Below, piece after piece: positions 35,043 to 47,166 of a DNA stretch of 64,000 bases. Source of the DNA: Cryptomeria japonica (lineage: Eukaryota; Streptophyta; Pinopsida; Cupressales; Cupressaceae). Position numbers and translations under genes: made by a program. The notes below the pieces were generated by a model that did no database searches, had not been told where the DNA came from, and worked only from the letters and a program-made list of their open reading frames with translations. Positions within the stretch are counted from its first letter, which is position 1. Each line of letters starts with the position of its first letter. The DNA lies in assembly GCF_030272615.1 (NCBI RefSeq), contig NC_081407.1:380887179-380951178 (forward strand). Direction: 5' to 3'.

Positions 35043-36838
35043 TTATTCTGTGAGAATTTCCTTTTCTTTCACTCTCTGGGGAAATGGCGGTAATATCTGC
35101 TTCTGAGTTATTGTATCTGTTAGTTTAGACATTTCTTGTTCTTCTTGTACCTCAGTGATAACTAGAGGAGATGGATTAGGCAGAGTTGTTCCAGATCGGA
35201 GGTGAATATCACTTAGAGATAGAGAATAGGCTGGGTATTGATTAAGATCAGCTGAATAAGCTTGTTGTTGTTGTTCAGATTTAATATTAGGATTTGGCAT
35301 TGGTTGAGTGGGAAACTGCGTTGGTTTAGGTGGGACAACAGTGCCTGCAGGAGGAGGAATTATTGCAGGAGGTTGTGGCTACTGAATAGGTTGTTCATAA
35401 CCAGAAGATTGGGCAGTCCATGGCTAACTCCCCCTTCATTGAGGAGTAGGTTGCCAATTCCCTTGAAACTGACTTCCTTGTCCCTGAGGTGGATACCAAT
35501 TCTCTTGTGGTTGTTGCCACTGTGGCATTTGATTAACAAAATGTTGTCCTTGGCCTTACGAACCATACCAATTTAGATAATTACCAAAATTTTGAGCATA
35601 TGGTGATTGTCATTAGTTATTGGGTACATAAGAATTTCCACTATAACCAGAAAAAGAAAGTGGATCCAGAGGCATACCTTGTCTTTAGAAATTTGGCCTC
35701 CTTTGAGGAACATATAAAACTTGTTCATCCTCACCTTGTATTGGCTTGAAGTTAGGAACCTCAACATTTGCAACCATTTTACATCTGCAATCCTTCTTTC
35801 GTTGTCTACAATGAGGGTAAAATTCTGCAAGAAATGCATCAACCTCTTCATGCTTCTTCTTAGCTGAAAGTGTATCCAACTGAGTAGCCATACTATTTAT
35901 GATGTCCTCCTTAAACTCCTTCAATAAATGGCTAAGTTTCATTCTAGAAACTCCAGTACTAGATGTTGATGAAGATACTCCTAGCTTGAAACGCTTGTTC
36001 TTTTTAGAAGCGGATCTGGAATACTTCTTACAAATTTGTCCTATTTCAGCCCAAGTGGACTATGTAATGTCACCTCCTCCCATAAGATCCAAAGAATCAG
36101 TGCATTCATCACTGATTCCCCTAAAAAATATCAACTTGAGGGAATATTAGAGTACTATGTTTGGACTTTTTGACATTAAATAGAAACCTCTCCAAATAAT
36201 CTTCAAGACTCTCATCTTCTTTCTGTGTCATTCTAAAGATATCATCCCCATGACTATGAGTGCCTCTATAATACTCTTTATATTTTGCAAGAAACAATCA
36301 TTTCATCTCATCCCATGTATTGATTGTGCTACTAGCCAAGCTCATAAACCATCTTAAAGACGATTCCTTCAAGGTGGCAGGAAATATTTTGAGTCTATGG
36401 GCATCTGTAGTATAGTCAAAGCTCCTATAGAGAATATCAAACTCAAATAGAAATGTGTCTAGATCCTCTGTCACCAATCCATAGAATTTAGGGAGGGAAG
36501 AAGTTGGAATGTTCTTGAGATTAATATTATCACGTTGATCAAATATGGGGGACTCAAATGTTGGGTCCAAAGGTGGTGGTGGTGGAGGATTATTTCCACC
36601 AGGATGTGGGTTTCCTTGCATTGGACTTGTGGGGGTAGTTACTATATGAAATTCTTCTTCTTGAGGTCCAAAGAGGAACTGAAGACTAGCTTCTGGAAAT
36701 TTAGATTCAGGATGGTTCAAATTCTCTGGGGTTTGATAAAGTTCAACAAAAGGGTTTATATCTGAGGAATTATTTTTTGCATGATTAGAATGACTGGGCA
36801 GGAATCTACCTAGAATATCTCTTCTTCGCCTATGCCTG
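35043..36838 (-). pseudogene. element C gag
   Basis: The N terminus has the basic stretch HRRRRDILGRFLP also found in element D; the codon expected to be ATG now reads AGG. The Retrotrans_gag region shows LKIFPATLKESSLRWFMSL and, after stops, RMTQKEDESLEDYLERF. A frameshift lies between 36,298 and 35,942. A Cys/His-containing CRQRKKDCRC segment and a Gln/Pro-rich linker precede protease. Gag builds the particle. Confidence 0.85.
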
Positions 36839-36941
36839 CAGATTCATGAAATTTTTGAACAATGAGGTATGCCAAAACAAAAAAAAATAATTAACTAAAA
36901 AACTGAAAAGACAATAACCATAACAGGTTCTTAGTTTGACA

Positions 36942-36962
36942 CAATCCCTAGCAACGGCACCA
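36942..36962 (-). promoter_or_regulatory. element C primer-binding site (tRNA-Asp type)
   Basis: The minus strand reads TGGTGCCGTTGCTAGGGAT after the 5' LTR, close to the complement of the 3' end of tRNA-Asp (TGGCGCCGTTGCCGGGGA). Confidence 0.8.
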
Positions 36963-36966
36963 AAAA

Positions 36967-38222
36967 TATTCAACCCAACAATAAGAATAATAACTCTAGT
37001 TGAAGTCTCAACCCGAAGTTTCAACATTCATTTGGTAAAGTCACTATTTTCATAGCTAGTGTTCATTTGATTGTCAACCCAGGGACGTAATACTTGAAAT
37101 GGGTCTACACTATATATGCACTAAGTTCCTACGACAACTATTCTACATTACTGCAGCAACTAACATTATGCAGAAAAGATAATCAAGAATTGAAACTATA
37201 GAAAGGCTACAGGAAAACTTTTGCATAAACTCATAAAAGCAATATTGGATGAATTCAATGCTGATAAATAGAAATTACTCTGTTCTGGCTTGGTTGCAGG
37301 AACAGTCAGTGGATTTGTTTCCAATGGCTGCAAGAACAGTCAATGCAAGAACGTCTACTGCGGCTAAGGAAAGAATACTAATTTTAACGAATGCATGGGA
37401 ACACTCATCAAGTGGGCCCCCTTGGATGAGTGATATCAGGCTTACCAAAAACAACTCTTAAAGATCAAAATAACATAATTTTATTCATCATTCTTTGAAA
37501 GTCATTACATGATTCAATATGAAAAGAAACTCAAATATGCTTATGAAAAGTCCTCTGCTCTATTCTTCTCTCCTTCTCCCTCCTATTTCTGAGAAGAAGA
37601 AGAGCTTATTATTAAAAATAACCATCTACAATAAACAACGCAAATCACGCCGAAAAGAGGAGGCGGATGATTGACCGAGAAAGGAGATAGCTAGAGTTAT
37701 GTTGTAGGAAACGCGGATCTAAACTGAATCACAGTCATAACATACTGTGGTGGTATTTACAACTTCAATGTCCACTTAAGTTATACATTGGTAGTATCAC
37801 TTGATTTCTCCTCTTATGTCATCCCTTACGCTTGCTCAGATTTTCTACAGTTTGATCTTCAATCATCTCTTGAGTATCCTTCCCTTCAACAGGCGTGATA
37901 GGCGAACATCCACCACAGCATCATTTATTCCCTGCACTACAAAAGATATAACATACAAGAACATACATACGCATTTTATTTAATCAAGACATCTATTAAT
38001 TTCACATATGATATTGCCCTAAATAATCCGCATGCAACAGGAATAAATCACATGGCTGCAGGAATAAATTGGCAAAGATAAAACATGATTTAATAGGTTC
38101 AGGCTTAACATATGGAATACGTATAGTAAACTTCCAATACATCACTACTACTATGCAAACCAAAAGATGATGAAAACTCAAGAGTTCTGAGGATATAAAT
38201 ATGACAATGTCTCAACTCATCA
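36967..38222 (-). repeat. element C 5' LTR
   Basis: 1,256 bp, matching the 3' LTR with scattered substitutions. In plus-strand terms it starts TATTCAACCC where the partner has TGTTCAACCC, so one terminal base has mutated. Confidence 0.92.
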
Positions 38223-38227
38223 CACAT

Positions 38228-39943
38228 AACACGTGTGCTAGTCAATCTGTGGAACACACCAGCATGCAACTCGAGAATCCAATGTGGATTTCTTTCATAT
38301 GTGGACCTTTCTGTGAGAAGAGGGAATTGTTGATGGGTCCCACCATCCACCATGTGGCTAAATAAAATGTGAATATTTTATGCACAAAATATTTGATTGG
38401 TTTATGAAACTAATAACTTACGTATAAAAGGAGATCTCTCAATCTGAACAAAAAATTAAAAAATGGAGTAAATGTTGAACAAAGGTGCAGTTGAAAATAT
38501 ATTCGAAATGGAAATTGTGTGCAAAGAAAAATCAGTTTGCAAAGATTGATGGGTAAAGAAGGAAGGTAGCATTTAATATGGACAACTACCAAACTGATAT
38601 GAAGAGACAAGGTAGATTGCTTAGTGACTTGAGAGGATTTCTCTATTTTTTTCCTTTTTGGAGGGAAACCTGTGGGGTACATATTTGACCAAGAAGAAAA
38701 GATAGTAGATAGGTGCAGTAGTTGATTGAGTTAGAATGAGGAGGAGGCATGCAGGTAAAGAAATTCTAGAAAAATAGAGGATGTAGAACAAAGAGAATAG
38801 TAGAGGGTGCAGAAAAGTGTTTTCCACGGGTGTCAATAACATGACGCCCGAGTAGGTATAACCCCCGTAGAAAATATCACACAAAATGATTAGAAGGTGA
38901 AGAGGAGATAAGAATCAATAGAGAGTAGAAACATAGAAGACTAAGAAGTCAGAGCAAATAAAGTATGAAAGGTGTAGCAAAGAGGTGAAGAAGTTAAGTA
39001 AAATAGAGGATATAGAATAAAGCATAGAAAAGGCACATAGATGCAAATCCAGAACATTTTATTTACATAGTGGCCAGTAGTGAAGAATGTGTATAGGATG
39101 TGTGTATGTTTTAAATAGAGAAGAGAATAGCAGATAAGAAAGAATATTCACAAAGGAGAGAAGCGTACATTGAAGGTGTGGAAAATACAGAAGAAATGCA
39201 GACGTGTGAAGAACTCAGCAATTAATACACGCTGAGTGAAGTAGAGGAAGAGAATAGAGGATAAAGAATTTAAAGAAAATAATTAAGGGCAAAGAGAAGA
39301 CAAAGAAGAGAATAGAAGGGAATAGAAGAGACCAAAGACCAGAGAGTGGAGAGTTGAGGCGGATAACACAGAAGGTTATTCACATAGAGTGGGGTAGAAA
39401 AAAGAGGGTTGACCCAAGCAGGAATCGGAGAGTTGTGTGCAGAGACAAGAAGAGAATGGAGTGTAGAGGACAAAGCCTATGAGTAAAAAATAGTTGAGCC
39501 ATTTTCAGGCATAGATAACAAAATGAGTTACAAAACCTCATTTGTAATAAGGTACTAAATTTGTTGCTATAACTTTTCTTTATTGAGTCAGATCAGCGAT
39601 TGGTGCTCCTTTGGTCTGGTGCCCATAAACTATAGGGGTTGGTGCTCCTTTGGGTTGGTGTCCATAAACTTTGTAATCACACTTTTATTTGTGAGGTTGG
39701 ATTAGAGTAGTAGACTCTAGCAACATTTCTCACCGAGGTTTTTCCCCACCGTAGGTTTTCCTCATATATCTTGTGTGATGAGTTTGCCTTTTGTGTGTGT
39801 GTTAAAATGTGTTTGATCTCTATGCTCATAGTTTCTTGATTTATGTTATTAAAAGGATTTAATTAGTTAGGAAGTTCAAGTTTTTTATTACCACTAATTC
39901 ACACCCCCCCCCCGCTTCTCAGTGGTCCATTTCTATTCCAACA
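38228..39943 (+). repeat. element B 5' LTR, second part
   Basis: Continues B's 5' LTR after element C and ends '...attccaaca' at 39,943. From about 38,870 it matches 43,483-44,540. It includes a long purine-rich tract, a C run at 39,903-39,913 and the 'ggtgctcctttgg' phrases. Confidence 0.8.
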
Positions 39944-39960
39944 ATTGGTATTAGAGCCCT
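39944..39960 (+). promoter_or_regulatory. element B primer-binding site (initiator Met tRNA type)
   Basis: ATTGGTATTAGAGCCCT directly follows the LTR; it is the Met-type TGGTATCAGAGCC with one C-to-T change. Confidence 0.85.
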
Positions 39961-40017
39961 AGGTTCCCTATTAGATAAGTTTTCTCCAACTTGGGTAGAT
40001 TTTAATTTGTGAACACA

Positions 40018-41957
40018 ATGGCTAGGAATGGGTATTCCTCCACTGGTGTACCAATGTTTGATGGCACCAACAATTTCAGTTGGAGGTCAAGAATGGAAGT
40101 CTATTTATCCTCTCTAGGTTATGATGTCTAGATGGTAGTTAAGAATGGAGACAATGTCCCTACTAGTCATCCTACTAATCATGGTGCTAAAAAGAAATTT
40201 GAGTACATTGTTGAAGCTAGGAATGCTATTCTTAGCGGGTTGTTGATACAGAGTCCTTGAAGGTCAAGAATTGTAAGTCTGCAAAATTTATATGGGATAA
40301 GTTGAAGAAAATTTATGGAGAAGTGCCTAGCACTGCTAATTCAAACTCTGATAGGAAGAATAAGAAAGGATCAGGTAAGTGTACATATGATAAAAGTGGA
40401 TCAAATAGTAGCTACAACAAAGGTGAAAGGGAAACTCATTTGTTCGTGGCACAAGAAATCCAAAATGAGGAGAAGACATCAAAGTGTGACGGTGAATCTC
40501 ATTCCAGCAAGCGGGACTTATTTGGTAGTCATGGTGAAGATGAAATTGATGTCAAGATGAATCTTGAAGAAGAACTAGTTTGTACCCTTGAAGAATTGGA
40601 TAATGTAAGGAAAGAATTTAAAAAATACAAGAAGTCAGCCATAAAGGAACATGATCATCTAAGCAAAAGCCTTGAAGAATCCAATCAAAATATCACTCCA
40701 TTGACAACTCAATTGGAAGAAGCTAAGAGGAAAGGTGATGAAATAAAATTAGAGTTGGAGATAAAAGAAAAGGAATGCCAGAAGCTAGAAAATGAAGTTG
40801 AAAATATTAGGAAAGAGGCTTGAGAGTTGCAAGGAAGATCTCAAGCTTAGGCTAAACTGTGAAAGTAGCACCAATGCATTGAAAAATATGTTGAGTAAGC
40901 ACAAGAAAAACAAGGATTCTACTGGATTAGGATTTGAGGTTGGACAATGCTCTACCAATGTGGAGTCACCAAAAGAGAACATAAACTTTATATCCTCAGG
41001 CAAGAATGGTCATGAGAAAACCTTCACAGTCAAGAATGCCCCAAGAAAAAAATTTGATTTAAATACTACTGTTGAAAGTTTGAAGATACATGTTACTACT
41101 TCAAAGAAGGATAATGTTGTTGCTGCTACAAGGAATGATAATGTTGATCCAAAAGGAAAAGGTAAGTTGATTGATGATAACTTCATCAGAGATAAGGACA
41201 CAAGAAGGCAATATAGAAAACCAAAATATGTTGCTCACAAGGCTGAGAACAAGAAGAAATCAGAATATGTGACTGTTGCAAATGAATAGCTCAAGATCAG
41301 CAACAAAGGAAGAAGATATAGTGCAATCAGGCTCACAAGATATCCACCCATTCGGCAAAATTCTATGAGTTACAATCCTTCCTTCTCTGGTTACTATTAT
41401 TCATGCAAAGGATATGGGCATAAGGCAACTGAATGTAAAAAGGGGTCTAAGAAAGGTCAAGTTACATTTTCTAGAAATAGAAGCGTAGTCTATCACAAAT
41501 GTAATGCACATGGATATAAAGTTTCAAATTATAAACTTATGCGTAGATCAGCTCCAATATATGAAAGCAAGAATTATTTTGTTGTCCCAAGAAATATGAA
41601 TTTGATTTGTTATAACTTCAATAATGTTGGCCATAAGAGTTATGAATGTAGAAGAAAAAAACTTCAGTCATGCGGCAGCCCCTCTACTTCTTCTTTCAAC
41701 AAAAATGTAACAACTATGGTCATCAAGAAATGAAATGTAGAGCTCATGTAAGGAAAAAAAATAGAAGTGTCCCTAAATTATCAATAAATTCTTTTGTTTT
41801 GTTGGTTGGTTAAAAAAATATGGATTGGAGAAGGAAATCAAATTAGTTTAACAGAAATCCCTCTACTCCTTTGTTTAATAAAAACATGGTATGCTACAAT
41901 CGCAATAACTTTGGCCACATTGCAAAATATTGTAGAACAAAGATTGTCTAACAAATG
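40018..41957 (+). pseudogene. element B gag polyprotein, degenerate
   Basis: Starts at ATG 40,018 (MARNGYSSTG). It carries SRMEVYLSSLGYDV, FIWDKLKKIYGEVPS, a coiled coil rich in Glu, Lys and Leu (about 40,560-40,860), and a KDSTGLGFEVG motif. Four CCHC-like zinc knuckles follow near 41,394, 41,492, 41,609 and 41,892, three of which have lost one or more ligands. Breaks: TAG at 40,129-40,131, frameshifts near 40,238 and 40,815, and TAG at 41,287-41,289. Segment order and motifs match element A's gag, so the two families are related. No protease, integrase or RT follows. Confidence 0.8.
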
Positions 41958-43482
41958 AGGAAGATAGGTGTTGCTCTAGAAGTAGAAGGAGATCTAGCAG
42001 TTTTGGAGAAGGAAATATAATATAGGTGATAAGAGAGACAAGAAAGATGAAACTGTGAGAATACATCGTGCACTACATGCACATGTGATATCCCCTAAAA
42101 CTTAAGAAGAAGAAGAACCTTAGGGGGAGCTAAACCTGATCATATCTTTCACCTCCAAATTTTTGAAAAGAACAAGTAAAGGCAGTTCAAATGATTGGAA
42201 TTAGTAACAGAGAAGCTGATAAGAATGATAACTATTTGTGTTTATCTTAGTTGATGTTGATTTGGTTAAAAGTGTTTGTTGTAGTTGCTTGAGATGCAGA
42301 AATTTATTCCTTGGTAGCAATTAAGGTCTGGCATTGTTGGCATATAGTGTAGTTTACTATGAAATTGCATTTGACTATAGTTGCACGTCTGCATATATAA
42401 GGTTGAGTACAACTGCATGTGTTGAAGATAATTTGCAAATAGTCCATATTGTGAAGATGGCTTATGTTAAGCAATTGCAAAACAGTCATTGCAAACAAAA
42501 GTGCTACAACAATGCTCATTTACAACGAGACTGATTTATGTTACTATTCAGAGTTTAGGTCTGAAAATATTGAGCATGTAGGTTGGGTCACATAGATCTT
42601 TGCGACAATACTTTGTTTCAACTTGGAAGGATACAATCCAATGGATCAATGCAATGATAAGTATGGTGCAACATAAAATTGAAATAACTAATGTAACAAC
42701 ATGAGGTTAATGAGAAATTATACATCAGCAACATAGGGGGAGTTAAATGTATTAGGATGACCTAGATATTCAAAATAGTGTTGAAGCTAAAATGGCAATG
42801 CACATGGGAGCTATAGTTGCCTATTTGAAACAATTGATGTTGTGTTATTTACTTGTGACTACAGGGACTACAAGTAATTTGATTTTAGCGGTAAGACATT
42901 AAGCACATAAGAAAAAAATTCAAAAGAAAGAGCAAAGTATGTATGTGTGGATCTGAAGAAATGAAATGCTATGTAAAAGAGGAGCAAAAGACTAATGTGC
43001 AAATTTCATAGGGATTAGTAGTGTAGACCAATTAAACTAGTGAGTGTATGAACACAATGGGAGATTGCACATAGGGTGATTAAGTAAATTGACAGTGGAG
43101 ACAAAAAAGAGATGACCCAGAGCCAAAAAAAGTAGAAGAAAAAAGAAGAGAAGTTGAGAGTACGTATATAACACAATGTGTTATGCAGAATAGGAAATGG
43201 AAGAAAAAAAGGATAGGCCAACTATAGTGCAGATTTGTTTAAGACAATGGAAGAAGAATTGCAACAGACGTAGAATCAAAAATAAGTCTGATCAGAATTT
43301 TGCAACAAAGAAAAGGAAGGTTGAGCATAAAGACTATTTTTTGGGGGGAGTCAATATAGTTTGCAAAATGTTAACCAGTGCTCGAAACATGCAGTGATCA
43401 AAGGAGAAGATATCAATGGTCTCTACATGACAAACACAAAAAATTTAAGCACTTAAGGGTACAAGAGAAAGGGGAGCTTATA
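41958..43482 (+). other. element B 3' region of unresolved structure
   Basis: Contains two polypurine-like sequences, 'ttagggggagc' near 42,121 and 'ataggggga' near 42,733, and a TGTTGGCATA at 42,335 that could be the 3' LTR start. None is confirmed, because the following sequence does not match the start of the 5' LTR. No coding motifs. Confidence 0.4.
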
Positions 43483-44540
43483 GCAAAAAATATTACATGC
43501 AAAATTATCAGAAGGTGAAGAGGAGATAAGAAGCAACATAGAGAAAAAGCAGGCAGCAGAGACATAGAGGAATAAGAAGGTAGAGAAAAGAAGGTAAGAA
43601 AGGTGCAACAAAGAGCTGAAGAAGTTAAGTAAAACAAAGGATACATAATAGAGCATAGAAAAGGCACACAGATGCAAATCCAGAACATTTTATGTACACG
43701 ATGACCAGCAGTGAATAATGTGTAGAGGGTGTGTGTGTGCCAAATAGTGAAGAGGAGAGAAAAGAAGAATGAAGAAGCACAAAGGAGAGAAGGGTGCACT
43801 GAAGGTATGGAAAATGCTGAAGAAATACATGTGTGAAGAACTCAGCAGTTAATGCACACCAAGTAAAGTAGAGGAAGATAACAAGGGACGAAGACTTTAA
43901 AGAAAAGAATTGAAGGCAAAGAGAAGACAAAGAAGAGAATAGAAGAGAATAGCAGAGACCAAAGACCAGAGAATGGAGAGTTGAGGTGGATAACATAAAA
44001 GGTTATTCACTTAGAGTGGGGCAGAAAAAGAGGACTGAACCAAGCAGAAATCAGAGAGTTGTGTGCAGAGACAAGAAGAGAATGGAGTGTAGAACACAAA
44101 GCCTATGTGTAGAAAAGAGTTGAGCCATTTTTCGGCATACATAACACAGTAAGTTACAAAACCTTATTTTTAACAAGGTTCTAAATTTGTTTCCATAACT
44201 TTTCTTCATTGCAATCATCTGAGTGGGTGCTCAAATCATGTATTGGTACTCCTTTCAGTTGGTGCCCATAAACTTTGTAATAAAACTTTTATTTGTGAGG
44301 CTAGATTAGAGTAGTAGACTCTAGCAGCATTTCTCACCGAGGTTTTTCCCCACCGTGGGTTTTCCTCATATATCTTGTGTTATGATTTTGTATTGCGTGT
44401 GTGTATTTAAATATGTTTGATATCTCTACTCATAGTTTCCTGATTTAAGTTATTAAAAGTATTTGATTAGCTAGGAAGTTCAAGTTTTTTATTACCATTT
44501 ATTCACTCCCCCCTCTTAGTGGTCCATTTATGTTCCAACA
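43483..44540 (+). repeat. element B 3' LTR, matched part
   Basis: About 1.06 kb homologous to 38,870-39,943, including the purine-rich tract, the 'tttctcaccgaggtttttccccaccg' region and the terminal 'ccaaca'. Followed by the target duplication ACTTG. Confidence 0.8.
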
Positions 44541-44545
44541 ACTTG

Positions 44546-46554
44546 AAGTATTGGTGAGTGATGATTAAGTGATGATGTAATGAATGCTAGTTTCATATAG
44601 TGGTGATTGAATGAATGTTGATTTGATAGTATGATTTTATGATTCATTGTTTGCTTGATTTGATAATTGATTATTTCTTTTATGGATCCATGAGAGATGA
44701 GTGATTATTGAGTGAGGCATGTTTGGAATAATCTCTCCTTTATACTTTATTGGTGAAAGAGTCACCACCTTTCATAAGGATTGAGGCACCGTCTTTCGTA
44801 ATAATTGAGTCACCATCTTTCATAACTGTCTTTAAGAATAATATATTATTCTCCAAACCGATCTCCCTTGGATCCCTTCCCCAAATTAACTTTCTTATCT
44901 TTATATCTACTAACATGAGGGGGAGGTCACACCACTTCATCATGTATGCCCTTTGGTAAAAGACACAACCTTTCACAATTAGCATCATTTTCAAAGAGTG
45001 CAACCCTTCATAATTTTTGCCATTTGAAAGAATCAATTTCTTATCTATTTCCCCATTCCTTTTCTTCTTCCATTAATCTTTCCTTGATTTACATGCTCCC
45101 TTCCTTCTTCCTTTCTCCATATCTCCCCAACTCAAATGAGGTTTTATTCTCCATTTTATATCTAATGCTTGAGGAATTCACAACTTTTAATTCCATGTCT
45201 TTTGACCATTCATTAACTTAATTAAATTTTAATTATTTGTAATCTTTTATATTTTAATTTTATTATTTATTATTAAATTTCATTTCAAAGTGGGTACATT
45301 ACAGAGTATGTTTTGGAGTCTCTTTTGCCTCAAAATATTGTTGTGATGGTGGACCCTTCACCATCCACGTTGCATGATGACCCTAAAAATATTGGTTGAT
45401 AATCTTTTGAAGAGTAGTGTTGGATTGCCTCCTCTAGTTTGTGTTATAGTTTCCACTAGGAAATTGGCTACCCCAACCAATCACTCCTCTCATCTATTGT
45501 CCTCAACTAAGGTCTTGTAGAGGGATTTGCCTCCTCTCTCCCCAATCAAATAATCTAACTAATGAAGTTTCTTGGACCATTTCAAAGATGGAAGAAATTT
45601 TTTTTGAAACATGTTTATCAATCTCATAGTAAGGTCAAGGGTGTGAGATGTGCTAGTTTAAGTTTTGGTCTTGTTTATTGGTGTTGTGTTAGGTCCTAAC
45701 AACGTCTCTATAGTTATTTTTTCTACTAGCATTTTTGTTGTAAAGAACTTGGGAACCTAGTTTCCCTTTTATTATTTGTTGTTCTTCCTAGCCTAGAGGC
45801 TTACTCTATTAAAAAAAAATTGTTCTTCCTAGCCTACGAGCTCAATCTGTAAACTATCTGGGACCTATTTTCCTATTTTATCTTGTAAAACATAAGCAAT
45901 CATTTGATCGTGTATTCTCAATAAGATAGTCCACTTATAAGATTGAGGTAGGTCAAGAAGCTTAGTTTGAATGACTAATAGTAAAATAATAATTCAACCG
46001 CCCTCATGAAAACAATATTTCATGGACACAAAGAGAGAACAATTCCCTTCATTGAGGTAAAATTTTCACCATATAAAATGCACATAATGGGTTAAAATCC
46101 CCTACGTAATCACTCCATATTCTATTGATATCATTGGCTCTATTTGACATAGTTCACCTATTCCTTATAGTGTAATTCATATAATTTGTTCACATATTTT
46201 ACTTATCCATTACTTGATTATTCATCCACTCTCTCCATGTGTATATGTGTGTGTATACAAATATATACACATATTTATGCATATATGTTTGTGTGTGTGT
46301 GTGTATATGTATGTGTGTGTTTATGTATCTATATGCTTGTGTATATGTGTATACATGTGTGTGCATGTGTACAAAATCTCCTACTATAACTGTTCTCTTT
46401 AAATTTCACTTAAACCTCTTATTAAATAAAATGGATGACCAAGCCACCCTAAGTCACACCCTTACATAAGCTCTACAACTCAGTTATATATATGGTATAC
46501 TTAAAAAATCAATCTTAACTATGTTTGCACACACATGAGGACTAATCAAAATAA
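44546..46554. other. old repeat DNA flanking element B; possible LINE 3' remnant
   Basis: No gene. At 44,750-45,010 phrases such as 'gagtcaccatctttcataa' repeat, as in untranslated LTR sequence. From 45,300 to about 45,812, broken coding-like stretches end in a 9-A run after 'ttactctatt', which could be the 3' end of a LINE; this is weak. Confidence 0.3.
46235..46372. repeat. GT/AT-rich microsatellite
   Basis: Interspersed TGTG, TATA and ATGT runs. The three overlapping Tyr/Val/Cys-rich ORFs here are repeat translations. Confidence 0.9.
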
Positions 46555-46559
46555 TATTC

Positions 46560-46991
46560 TGTTAGGGTTTCAAGCAGATCCGAAGCAAATATGAACTAAC
46601 AATTATATGCAGATTTAAATACAAAAGATAAAGAAATAAAACAGGACACAGATAACATGGAGATTTAACGTGGTTCACCCAAAATGGGTTACGTCCACCA
46701 TACACAGTCGTCCAATCTTTCTTATTATCCAGCAAAAATAGTACATCAACCTTACAATGCCTTAAGCATCCCAGCTGCTTATAACATGCGTTTTTAAGGC
46801 AACAAACAAAGTTGACCTTTTTAGGGTTTTATTACAATGTCGGTTTTCATTAATGAAAAACAGCAAAAAAAAAATTTCTCAGGGGGCTGCCGCCCCTGAA
46901 CCCCTGCCCGGGGCCCAGCCCGGCCTCAAACCCCGAGGAGGATACGTGCTGAGTGTACAGTACTTTGCTGATCAGTCGCCACATTTCAACA
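46560..46991 (-). repeat. element E 3' LTR
   Basis: 432 bp. Carries one copy of a GC-rich block (about 46,882-46,942) containing 'ggggctgccgcccctgaa'. Otherwise it matches 51,153-51,615. Confidence 0.95.
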
Positions 46992-47090
46992 ATCTCCCAC
47001 TTGGAGACTGATCAAGCTCCACACCGAACAATCTCCCACTTGGAGACTGATCAAGCTCCACACCGAACAATCTCCCACTTGGAGACTGAT
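46990..47090 (-). repeat. triplicated polypurine-tract unit of element E
   Basis: A 39-bp unit beginning 'aatctcccacttggagactg' occurs two and a half times head to tail right beside the 3' LTR. On the minus strand each copy contains AAGTGGGAGATT, the polypurine tract, so three candidate plus-strand priming sites exist. Confidence 0.9.
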
Positions 47091-47166
47091 ACTACACGAC
47101 ACCACTGTACATGCAACATCCACTGGATAAAACACTAGGACTTGACTGGTATAAATTCCACAATTA

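Larger units (their letters stand above)
27091..38222 (-). mobile_element. element C: Ty3/gypsy LTR retrotransposon with an extra ORF
   Basis: An 11,132-bp element inside the 5' LTR of B. LTRs of 1,257 and 1,256 bp (TG...CA) flank a minus-strand gag-PR-RT-RH-INT frame and a third ORF. The flanking 5 bp are CGCAT on the left and CACAT on the right, a target duplication with one G-to-A change. A tRNA-Asp-type primer site, an aspartic protease with LIDLGA instead of D-S/T-G, and a long post-integrase ORF place it in the non-chromovirus Athila/Tat-like branch; the branch assignment is inferred. Many stops make it inactive. Confidence 0.92.
26269..44540 (+). mobile_element. element B: gag-only copia-type element, interrupted by element C
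   Basis: The ends are TGTTGGCATTAG and CCAACA with the target duplication ACTTG at 26,264-26,268 and 44,541-44,545. The first bases match element A's LTR start (TGTTGGCATT, then TTGTCATTGAT-TCAAC). After removal of nested element C, the 5' LTR is about 2.54 kb and is followed by a Met-tRNA-type primer site and a broken gag. No pol motif is seen before the 3' LTR. The 3' LTR start is unresolved: only its last 1.06 kb clearly matches the 5' LTR. Confidence 0.7.

Noticed and set aside
43413..43996. Overlapping 120-128-codon minus-strand ORFs rich in Leu, Phe and Ser (and similar ones at 38,410-39,473)
   Set aside because: They are the complement of a purine-rich LTR tract in several frames at once and show no conserved order between the two LTR copies.
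46990..47090. Short direct repeats considered as a CRISPR-like array
   Set aside because: The units are contiguous without spacers, lie at the polypurine tract of a retrotransposon, and the genome is plant nuclear.
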